DNA of 64,000 nucleotides. Origin: Pelodera strongyloides (taxonomy: Eukaryota; Nematoda; Chromadorea; Rhabditida; Rhabditidae). Below the pieces are notes generated by a model. The model ran no database searches. It saw only the letters and a program-made list of their open reading frames with translations, and was not told the DNA's origin. Location of the stretch: positions 268,227 through 332,226 of the forward strand of contig JAANDG010000100.1 of assembly GCA_036852015.1 (NCBI GenBank), read 5' to 3'. Positions 44,301 through 56,300 of this stretch are shown one piece after another (position 1 is the stretch's first letter; every line of letters begins with the position of its first letter). Made by a program: the position numbers and the translations under genes.

Positions 44301-47300
44301 ATTCTTTTGTGATAAATGCAACTGAACAGACGAAAGATTCTTTAAGACGCTTCTAATGTTACAATATGATACAAAGAGTGACAATTCATCCCTACTTTGA
44401 CAATTTAGTTTCCCTGGCGATGAAACTGATTGTTTTGGTTGGAGAACCGGGGGTTTTGCCAGTTTTGAGGGATGGGTGTCTGCATGGCCTCATTTGTGCG
44501 ATCGGCAAATTGCGGGTCATTTTTCCAAACAAGTTTTGTATCGCGCAGTTGATAAAGTTGGCCACCCAGAGAATTGAGGTAGTCCCTCTGATCGCGCAAC
44601 TTTTTGAGGTTTTGGCGCTCTTCAAAAGAGATGCTGGGACGAATGTAAAAATTTGCCCATTTTGAATTTCGAAGCTTATGCTTCGTCGCGAGAACCCGTC
44701 CAACAGAATTTCTCGTTGGCATCTCGACCTTCCAAAGGAACGAGTTCATTTTAAAAATGCACGCTGGAGACTCTGGAATGTCTAAATGTTTTAGAAGCGT
44801 TTTAACCTCATAAGCCACCTGATTGTCTTCAGACACTTTCGCACGCGCAACTGCTTCCGCCTTATCCTGGCTGGATACAGTATTGGGATCAGTGTTTGGT
44901 GGGTACCTTGGGGCCTGCGCGTACACATGCTGTGGGATATTAAAGACGAGCGAACGGAGACGCTTCTCCTCTCGCACTGCTTGCTGCATGCACGGCGCCG
45001 TGCCATTCAGTACTGTTTTGGTGACCTCCAACATTTTAGCCACCGCAGTCAAAAACTTAGAAGCTTCATTTGCAGTCAAATGAAGTCCCTCCGCGCCAAA
45101 ACCATTCTGAATGATATCCGTGATATCTTTCTCTTCCATACCAACAACCTCCACTAAAGCTTGCTTCTTAATTGGTCTCGATGGTGACTGTGAGACATTT
45201 TCATTACTATCTGCCCGACGTTTATTAGCAGAACGATTCTACCTCCATTGGAGTCTTTAGACCTTGATCGGCCATTTAAAGGGGTTGTATCAGTAAATTC
45301 AGAGAAATGAACTTACTTTGGATGATGTCGCAGAGCACCCTAGACACAACCGCTCGCGCCTGCCGATTCAATTCTAATGCCGATTCAATTCTAATTCTGA
45401 TGCCGAATAATCATTATAATTTAGACGCTCAGTGACAAGACAGACATGGCCTGGGCAGCCGACCTGGCCAACGCCACATTGAACAAGCAATTCGAAGATG
45501 CCCTGTAAGTTTGGTATATACAAAACAGAAGATTACATTCTTTCTGCAAAAGTAGATAACGAGAACTCAGTGTGCGGTAATTAGGAATACCAATGATAAT
45601 ATAAGGTCATGCTGTTGTTTTAATGGGGTTACTTGTTTTCACAATAGTTCAGCTTTATATATTGGATGCAAGTAGGCATAGCGTTTTTTCATTATTAATA
45701 AAATTGCAGCCTGGACCGCGGCGTGACTTCTGACCTCGTCTTCTACAATGAAAAAGGATCGAAACAGTTCCGTGCGAACAAGAAGGTTATTTATTTTCTG
45801 TAGCACTGTATAATTATAGCCTTATTGTTAGTTTGGAAAAGATTCGATGGTAGAAGTTCTAAAAATTGTTTCGATAACTTATTAAGAGAGAGAGAGAAGC
45901 GAGAGAAACAGCGAGATATAATTATAGACATCTTTTAGGTAAATGTCACGCGTCTGTCCGCAATCCGCACCACCTTCTATGGAATCCTTGAGATGGACTG
46001 GGTCATCAATAACCAGATCATCGATCATCCCGTGGATGAAGTCAGAAACGACATTTCCGCCTTCTGCCGAACGACCAGTGGGTGCTAGCTGTTTCTTGTT
46101 CAATCATATCTTCACGTAGACTACGATATTGAGAACGTGGCGCAGAACTGGGCAAGCGCCTGGAGCGAGCACTGCAAATGCTAAATCGGTATCAAAACCA
46201 GTAAAAAGGCACTCTGGTAGGTTCCCGCGAAACGTCAGTGAACTCGAGAAACTAGCTACATTTTGGCTAAGGCTGAGTCAGTTGCCCAGCACCAGTATTT
46301 TTAGTAGCTCATCAAACGTTTATTTTGTATGTGTGATACCTGGCCTTCCCACTTTATCTCCCATTACGCTCACTGTAGAGTTTCGGTCTTTTTTATGCTT
46401 CTGCATATAACGCCCAATATTCAGGATTCTGCCAGAGGAGCCGCTGCGCTTTCTCCGACTTCGTCGAAGCCCAAATGGAAAAAATTGTTGGACTCCCAAT
46501 GGGAGTGGAGTACCTCCAGGGTAATTTTTAGCACACGGCTAGAAGCCTTTCGATTTACGCGAAAATCTATTATCACCCTGCCTCTAGATCAAGATCCTTT
46601 ACCGAAACCCAAATATTGTATGAAATAATTTAGATAAATAGATGAAAGTATTCTAATATACAATAAACAATGCTAACTACCGTAACCTTTAGAAGGAGAC
46701 CAGGTCGTCCTTCCGTGTATCCGAAACGACAAGGCCCAGACAGTCCGCACTCGCTGCTCGTCTTATGGAAGTTGGGTCCCGCACCCCACCATGTTGACCT
46801 GTGACCCCCCTGGTCTGTTTTTCTTCTGGCACTTTTAACTTTATTCGAGCGCCAAAATGTGGTGTTTCGTTTATTTATCAATGAGTAGTTGTGTAGTACG
46901 GGACGTAGTAACAATTCTAAGAGAGGAAAACTTCTCCGCAAAAAGTTTCCATGGTCATAGTGTCACTGTTTTTTCATCAAGTTTGTTCAAAACTTGGTGT
47001 ATTCTGTTTAGATGGCTAAATCCACGTGGTCCGTTATAAGACACCTGTGTATATCCATTCAAAAAATTAAAAATAAAATAAAAATAAATAAAAAGTAACA
47101 ATAAAAATGTCAATTCAGCTCGCCCGTTTGTCGAAGAAGAAGTGGAATTCGACGGAAACCCGAAACTGCAGGCAGACTGCCGCGCGTAAGATATAATTAT
47201 TTGACACCAGCCTTTCGAAGAGCCCTACGGGCTCTTCTCCGACTGGAGGAATCGGCCTTCGGCCGATTGTTACACACTGTTCAAAAAAACTTTCATTTAC

Positions 47301-50300
47301 GTTTATGTGGAAACGTATAATTTGGTTGTGGTCTTCAGGTGTTTTTGCAAATCATGCAAATTTGCTATCGCACTTCTCTTCTCCTATAGTATCTCCTATA
47401 ATATCCTCGACATATAAGCTAGCATAGCTCAACAGGTAGAGCGTTGGACTGTGAATCGAGAGATTGTGTGCTGCTGTGGGTTCGAATCCCGCCAGCGGCA
47501 AAGATTTTGTATGTTCTCTTTCGATAGTGAATAGAAAATTTTCTTTATGGAAGGATTTCGTTATGTTCCCACAAACAAAAAAGTAAACTCTTCTCCTTTA
47601 TATAATAAGATCTTATTATATAAAGGAGAAGAGTTTACTTTTTGTTTGAAGCCGCGTGTGAACGCAACGAAAATTTGAATATCTAGGAGGCTATAAAAAG
47701 AGAGCCGGAGCCCCGTCTTGAGCAAGCGAAATTCGAATTTTATTTCATGATCTTTCAAGATACGTTGCAAACGTTTCACATAAGTGTGCTCACTGATGTC
47801 CCTACATTTTAGACTTTGAAAGTCGCCATAGGCGGCGATAGCCGTCTCGTTACATAAAATTGAGAATTAAGTGTGAGGAGATAAAAAAAATAAACTAGCA
47901 CATGTGGGTTGCACGGTGACCGCCTGCACACCCCCAATCTGCACCTATTCCAGCTGCTACAAATATGGAACGGACAAGTGTGTGAAGCAAGAAAATGGAC
48001 TCTTCCAGTGCGTCTGCAAAACCGGATGGACGGTTAGCCTTTTACAGAATTCATAGTTGAATGTCGGTGGAAGTTATAGAGGAAATTATGCGGGGTTGCT
48101 GTCTCTCTGTCTATGCATCTACACATAACCAGTTGACTTTCTTCAGAGATTCACATGCTGGAAATCACCAGATATGTGTGCGAACATCACAACGGAATGT
48201 GGAGTGGGGAAGTGCAAGAGCATGCTCGGCATGCATGTGTAAGTGTATTTGGAATATTTGGAACTATATTTATCTTCATACAGAAAACATAATGCAACTT
48301 TTTTCAAAATCACGCAAGTCACTTAAACCGAACATGGAAAAATCGGAAAATTAAAGGGCACCAAAGAGAGAAAATAATTAAATTGCATAATATATTTAGT
48401 AATTAAATTAATTTTGACATCTTAGCGAAATACCACCCGGTTTGGGGTTTTTTCACCAAAAATAGTTTTAAAAACAGTTATAAACGAAAAAATAAACATA
48501 AAAACACAAACAAATAAGTGCATCTTGCAGAAAAATGTTCACAAACAACCATTTTTTGCGATTTTGTATGGGAAAATTCGCTTCAGGCGATTTGCCGATT
48601 TTAATACTAGCACGGTCCTGGAAAAATCGAGGGATGGCCTTTTCAAATTATAACGCACACCGCAGCATCCAAATGACGAAATGTTGACAAAAAAATTTGA
48701 ATTTTGCTAGTAAAAGTACGGTTTGAAAACGGTGGTCAACGCACGGTTGTTTACTCCTCCTCTTTTTGTATTTTTTTGTTGAGACCGACCGGTAATTCGC
48801 TTTAATTAAGATGCGAATGCCCGGAGACCTTCTTTGGCGACCAGTGCCAATTCAACAAAACATCCATGACGCTGATGGGCACCAACGACACCGTTAGTTA
48901 TTTTACTGACATAAAACAAGTTCAATAACCGACACGCAAATTTACTTACCAGGCTCAACACTTTTTTTAAAGAACTCAACTAAGAGTTGGAAGTAAATTC
49001 AAGAACAATTTTAAGGTCGCCTACCTTTCGTGGGGAACAATGGGCCAGATCACAATGACCTCAACCAACGTGTTCCTGTTGCTCCTGAAGCTGGCCGGTG
49101 TGTTCACCATTGTCGATGATCCCGAGGTGACACTTTATTTCCCCTGCTGTATCGAATCGCTCTGTCGCGCACACTTTACGAACTTTACATGTAAATATTT
49201 TTCCATTTTTTACTTCCAAATGAGCATGCCCTTACAGAATACCCATTTCAGGACCCTCAAGAAACGTATTGCTACATTCGAAAAGTGGCCCTCAGTCTGG
49301 CCGGCATGGTTGCCAGTCTCTGGAAAAACCCACAAATGCTTGGAGTGAATTTTTGTTTAATTTGTTTTTGCCAAATCTATGGGCTATCGAGTAGCTGACG
49401 GTAGACGTAGACTGACTATATGCCGAACGATCAAGATACATAAAAAAAAATTTCGCTTTGGCGTTCTAACATTTTTTATAAAGGTTTTATTTCTAAAAAA
49501 ATATTTGATGATAGGTTGACAGCGTTGGCTGCCGCTTCACCTGGATGACCATCAACGGCCTCTACACCTATGGTATGTCTTGTTTTGTTCTGTTCTTGAT
49601 ATTCTATGATTTGTGGCAGCATAGAATGAGAGAGCTGCGAGGGGCTGAGAGTCAGACAGAAGGAGAGAGTTTCAATATAGTCTGGAATGCTACAGCCATC
49701 TACATGGCTGCCAATGAAGCAATCAACTTCTTCACGGTTGTGGCTGGAATGAACCGGAATTGGTGGGGAACCTTCGAGGGAAAGTACATGTGGTTCTTCT
49801 CCTACAGGGTATGTTATTCGGGTTGTCAAAAATTAGTAAAATGCCAACTTTTTATGATGCACCCTTATTTTTCGTTGAACTATTTTATTGGTTGAAACAA
49901 AAAAAATGTAACACTCTGGAATCCTAAGACGCATCACTTCATCGCACACTAACAATGGACCAAGCTTATATATAAAAACAATAATATATATAATTTAGTA
50001 CCGTGTGTACTACGCCCTCTGCGCCTTGTTGGCCCTCTTCGGACTGATCTCTGGGGTCTTCTGGACCAACGTACGTTCTGTGTTGTTTTTGACTACACAA
50101 CACCTACGCTAATTGAAGAAAACAAACTATATTCTCCGTCTACGCCCACTACATTATTTGTTGTAACCCCTGGAATGCCACACATTATGCACAATTGGCC
50201 ATGTACAGGAATCCGTCACTTATTGTTAGAACAACCAATGTACGTAAAACTTAATTTTTGCAGCTCGCGCACCCCTGGACGTGTCTTTCGTCGTTTGTGT

Positions 50301-53300
50301 CCGAGAAGGACGAACTCTGGCTCCTCACCTCGCTGTCTCTGCTCTCCCTCAGCTTCTTGGGAATGGCATTCGGTGAAGCCGGATGGCTGATTATGATGTA
50401 AGTTGGAACTATCTTTTCTTTGAGTTTATTGTTTCCAATTGGTCTCATAGTCAGCGTAAACCCTAAAAGAAATATTTAACTCGCAAAGTCATAAAGATCG
50501 ATATATCAGTAGTACAAGAATAAATAAGCTTCTACTTGTACCGCACATTCTCGGTACTCAACTTCCTTTAACAAGATGCTTGCAAGACAAACTAGGCAGC
50601 ACCGCTATATGCATGGCTGGCTCAATTCGATATACCGTGTTCAGGCGGCGCCCTCACGGTCTGATCAAAGTGAAAGCCTACTTCGACCATCTGTGGCCAA
50701 CCAAACTGTGGATCCTGAATAAGGTTTCCTTATCCACCTTTTATGTTCTCTTTGTTATTATTGCATGATACTGAACAACTCTACACTATTTATGAATAAA
50801 TTAAAGGGACAGGCCCATCAAAGTAAACCTATATTTACGATACGTCCATAGTGACTATCAAGCATTTTTATTACAATACCAGTCGGCTACCGCCGCCTGA
50901 GGCGTCTTTCCAATATTCGCTGATGGTCGCTATGTTTCACTGGGCTATATCTATAAGTAGAAGCAACTATTTCTCGCAAGAATAGTTTCATGGGGATAGA
51001 ACTTAGTTTTGGTTCGCCCATTTTAGGACGTTGACTATATTCCTCCTAAATTGCCTGTAAATCGTTTGACTAATATAGGGTCCAAAAAATTTCCAAAACC
51101 GAAAAGCAGCGGAATAAGCGCGTGGCTGATACGCCGCAATGTTTCGCTGGGATATATAAGTTAGAAGCAAACATTTACATAAAGAAAATGGTTTTCATCT
51201 TTGTTATTTTCCTTTTGAAACCTACACCGATATCAAACACGGGGATAGATCTTAGTTTCTGTTGACTGTATTCCTCCTAAATTGTCTGCAACTTGTTCTA
51301 CTCTAGGACCGACAAAATTGCCGAAGCCTACTAAAAGCAGCTTAATATCGCGTGGCTGATACGCCGCAATGTTTCGCTGGGCTATATAAGTTAGGAAGAA
51401 ACATTTGTCTATATAAAGAGTCTCCAGTCTCTCATTTTCCTTTTGAAACCCATACCAATATTGAACACGGGTTAGAACTTAGTTTCTGTTGACTATATTC
51501 CTCCTAAATTGTCTGCAACTTGCTGGACTCTACAATATCGAAAAAATTTCAAAAAAAGGAATAAGAGCCTGGATGATACGTCGCAATGTTTAGCTGGGCT
51601 ATATAAGTTAGAAGCAAACATTTGTCCGAAGGAAATAGTTTCACTTTTGTTATTTTCCTTTTGAAACCTACACCAATATCAAACACGGGGGTATAACTTA
51701 GTTTCTGTTGACTATATTTCTCCTAAATTGTCTGCAACTTGCTGGACTCTATAAGTCTATAACCTAAAAAAATTTGCCAAAGCCTAAAAGCAGCGGAATA
51801 AGTGACCGCTATTTTACTTTTTGAAACCTATATGAATGTTAAACATGGGATCGAACATAGTTTTAGTGTGCCCTTTATATAACTGGTGAACGTATTCCTC
51901 CTAAACTGTCTGCAAATCGTTAGACTCTATAAAGCAGAAAAAATCCCAAAAAAAAAAAAAAAAGAGAAAAAAATTGTCACAGATTTTTTCCTTAACTGTA
52001 TTAAACTAAAGAATGTCGTCGAACGTTACAGGTGATACCGTGTATTATCCATACTAAAGCAAAAACTACGCGAAATTAAGAAATTCTGTTGAATGTTCTT
52101 TCGTTCGACCGAAACATCGCTCAAGATTGGACGCTCGTTTCATGGGAAATAAGGGAAATGTGCAGAGAATTACTCAATGCTTTGTTGCAAAATATGTCGA
52201 CTAAATCTTTGTAAAATGAGTAAATGAAAAATTAGACTACGAAGTGATTACAAAAAAGTATTTCATAAAAAGTTGTCAAGGATTGTGATTTGGTAGTTCT
52301 TTGAGTTGTGAGTGTTCTTTGTTTCCTAAAATGAGCTGCGCGCCACCGCGCCCGAACGATACACCACACATATTCCACATATGCAGCCTTTTTTGGACGT
52401 TTGTGAGAGGGGCGCTCGGGAAGTGAGATGGTTCAGTGCACGGGAACGTGAACTACTGAACCAATCCTACAACCTGAGCGTAACGCACATCATCCAAACG
52501 TACACTCAAACAAACGCACAAACAAACACACAAAGCTCCCAACTTTATATAATAAGATATTCAAACTAAATTTCACATTTATTTGCCATGGAAAACTTTT
52601 TTCCGAAGCGCTCAGCTCAAATGTATACCGTAAAGCCGCAAATATCCTTGTCGTCAATGCAAATTTATCGTGAAATTATAATGCGATTAAAATTTGCATA
52701 TATAGCTTTTAAATCTGCAGTTTTATGGTATACATATGCGTTGAGCGTATTGGAAAAAGGTTGTCTAGGGCGAATAATGGTGAAATTTAGTTTGTATATA
52801 TTGTAATAAAAATGCTTGATAGTCATTATGAACGTATCGTAAATATAGGTTTATTTTGATGGGCCTGTCCCTTTAAATATTACCAACAACAAGGAAATGT
52901 TGCGAGGAAAGCTCTTTCAACTATATTGATGAATTTGCAAAAAAATACTCATCAACTACAAAATTCAGGTCACCCGGAATCAGTACTATGCCCCAGTGAT
53001 GCCCCTGGTCCTCTTCGTCCAGTGGTACTACTTGGTACGAAGCACCGACGAACCGTGCTTCTACTTCGAAATGCAAGTCTCTCTTTTCCTAAAAAAAGTC
53101 TATTTCTATATTTGTTTTTGTGCGTTTTTCAAAGAAAAGGTTGCCACGGAAGCAATGCTAGAAAAAAACGTAGGATGAATGTGTGTAAGAAGCTATGAAC
53201 AAAAAATATTATGTGATAAGCCCGAATAATTTAGAATGGCCTTCGCTTCGAGCACCGTGTACTCTGTGCTGAACGTGCTGCAAACCCTGAATTGTACCAC

Positions 53301-56300
53301 CGGATGGGTTAGTTTTATTTTTTAAAAACAAAATAGAGTCTCCAACTGTTGTAGCTGGTAGATGGCAAAACTTCATAACCAAAAAATGAACAAATATTTA
53401 GGTACGGATGCGGTTCGTCATCTTCGCCATGTGCTACTTGCCAAAGTGTTTGAGCCCCGAATATGAGGAGGAGAGCTGGAGAAACCGGGATGAGGTAATA
53501 AACAACTTTTATTATGGCTTTTGGAGAACTTGAATACCACATCATAGTGCGTCACAAATTTATCCTTGATGCGCTACAAATAGCGATTCGTGAAATAACT
53601 ATATGTTTAAGAATTTCTCAATATACTTCGACTTTTAACAGTTGCCTTTCAGATTCTGGCCAAGTACCGACCCAGCCAGTACGTCAAGGAACAGCAGGCA
53701 AAGAAGGATGCCATCGAGGCGGAAAAGGAAAAGGAGAGGGACGAGATCAGAAAGAAGAACCAGGAACTACTGAAGGAGGTAAACATTCAACTTCACACTA
53801 CCCAAGGTTATTCGAATGGCGCGGGACCACCAGGTGTTTCCAATCGAAATATTATCAACTAAATGTGTGTACCCTTTAGAACCCTAACCTTCCCCAACGA
53901 CTGCTGTACCACATTCCCGAAGACGGTCCGGAACAGTTCGAGGCTGTGCCCCTGAATATGGACGCAACACTGGACTGGTAACGAATACATTTTATGTGGC
54001 ACACGTAGAAACTCCTAATATTAGGCTATGGACCTCGCCTGCCTCATTATTGATATTATATTTTAGTCCATCACTTGAATGTAACACAAACGCAAATGAA
54101 AAGTTTAGCTACATCCCGGACTACATGAAAACCGTGCTTCTCCGAAGATGGACCAGGCTCTACCTGGAGTACCGCTCGAGGGCCTACACAGTCGAAGACG
54201 CCACCGCCGTGAGGAATCTTTCATTAAAAATTATCTCATTCAATTGTTGTGCCAGGATTGTGTTTCTTTTTGTTCAATTGATTTCTTATGATATTCACTT
54301 TTGATTGAGAGTAACCCTCGCCTATTCCTGTAAATCTACAATTTTTTATTCGATGCTTTTATTTTAATCAGATTTGAATTTTCACGTTTCATAGTTATTC
54401 ATTGTGGTATTGCCTTGACAAAACTGTGCGACATTTTATGTTCGTAATAAATGTTATGTTATGTTATCTTAGACAGCTAGATGTGTTTTAAAGGGATGGG
54501 TTCACTACAAAATCACCTTGTTTTTATGCTTTAGTTTTTTTCGATCAATGCTCACCCTTTTTACCCAATATCTTCCCTAGGGTAATTCAAGAAACTTTTT
54601 TTATGTTCTTTGTCTAATTTTACCTTTGTACAATCAAACTAAAGCATAAAAATAAGGTGATTTTGTAGTGAACCCATCCCTTTAATTGTTTTCACACACT
54701 TATGTGGAATAACGACTCACAAATATTTTCGTCCTTCTTCATTGACGATAAAAATTATAGCGTGTGCTGATGGAGGAGATGCGAAGAGGTCTTCTGAAGA
54801 AGTACGGACCACTGCATGAGATGGAGATCAGACTCTACAACCACTGGTGCCATCTCGTGCCCGACAAGGACAAGATCAGAGTCCGCGAACCACATCGGGA
54901 CAGAGTGTTCATCGTATGCAATCATATTATGCTATTTGAAACGAGCAGATAACGTTTACCTAACGCACAAGCGGAGTTTTTCTATTTTACCATTTTGGGT
55001 ACCATTCCAAGCATTAGAAAGGAAATCAATAAAAAAATGAACATGGAAGAAGTAAATAATTCACAAGAACCCATACTGAATATGGGACACCGTTTCGACC
55101 CCAGTCGCATACGAGGAATTTTAAAAGAGAAATTTTTATATCGTCAGATGCCCGGTCCCGCAGTGTACGCGCGACAGGGTTTATCTTTAGCCAGTCCGCG
55201 CTTATTGTTCTTACTGTAATTGAAATATTGATTTTTTGTTCCATCCATCTTCGTTCAGATGCCGGAAGGATCCGAAGAGCGCCTCTTCATCCTGAAGTTC
55301 GACCGTCTCATCCACCGTGTGGTCACCGCAGCAAGGAAGGGACTCTTCATGCACGTCAAACCGAGAAGAGTGCCAGCAAATCCGGATGTGGTACTATAAA
55401 TATTGTATACTATCTTTATTTTTTGTTTTACAACAATACCAACTTATACTTTATATATTTAAATTACTAAAAAGTTATGTTGTTCCATATTTCCAGAGGG
55501 AGTTCAAACAAATCCTCGCCTTTATGAAATGGCAGTTCCCCAACAAACTGGAATCGCTGGACTTCGAGACCGTCGATGGAAATGAGCAGCCGCACGATCA
55601 GAGCTTCCTCAGAGGAGCTGATATAGTCATTGAGGACCAGGTAGGAGACTGAAACTTTGGGACTGTGTCAATTGTAATTATCGAGCAACTCTTTAGTCAG
55701 CTATGAAGTTCCGCAGATAGACAGTTCAGCTATGCTAGGGATGTCGTTTCATAATTCCTACTCTTACCAACTTTCATTCTCACTGTTGATGACTTTCACA
55801 GACTTTTTCAGGCATAGATGTTTACACAGTTTACATAAAAAATGGGGTTTCATGTATGGCTTTGACAAAATGATGATCCCAAAACAATTTTTTTTGCTGT
55901 TATTCAATATTTCAGTTCCCCGCTTGGGATGAGAAGCTGCAAGACGCCAATGACATCGAAAACGCCAAATTCGACAAGGTAAGTTTTATTTGCGGAAACT
56001 GCTTAACTTCATCCATCCATATTACGTTTACTAACATGTTACTTACTAACTTGTTTAGGTGTACGAGGACGACGTGTGCTTCTCGCAATACATCGGAACA
56101 CCATTCGAGGAACACGCGCGCAAATTCTTCGTATGTTTTTGAACATTATGGATCTTTGCAATCCAAACAGAGTATATATATATATATATATATATATTCG
56201 AAAACACTTCATAATTATGATGGACTCATGGATGCCAGGATGCTATTGTAATATACAGCGTCATGTATAACACCTTCAATTGCGTTTATAGTAACATCTA

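Larger units (their letters stand above)
40826..45290 (-). mobile_element. LINE copy A (CR1/Jockey-like), nearly full length, antisense in a receptor intron
   Basis: About 4.4 kb on the minus strand: 5' UTR and ORF1 (45154-44405), a 20-base gap, ORF2 with apurinic-type endonuclease (44384 to about 43730) and RT (to 41504), and a 3' UTR ending in a TTTA/AAAT microsatellite at 40826-40850. It lies within the intron 40641-45424 of the receptor gene. A 1-base frameshift between the two ORF2 frames (43887-43960) is the only break seen. Copy B at 9.1-12.4 kb is of the same family. The target duplication could not be found with confidence. Confidence 0.9.
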
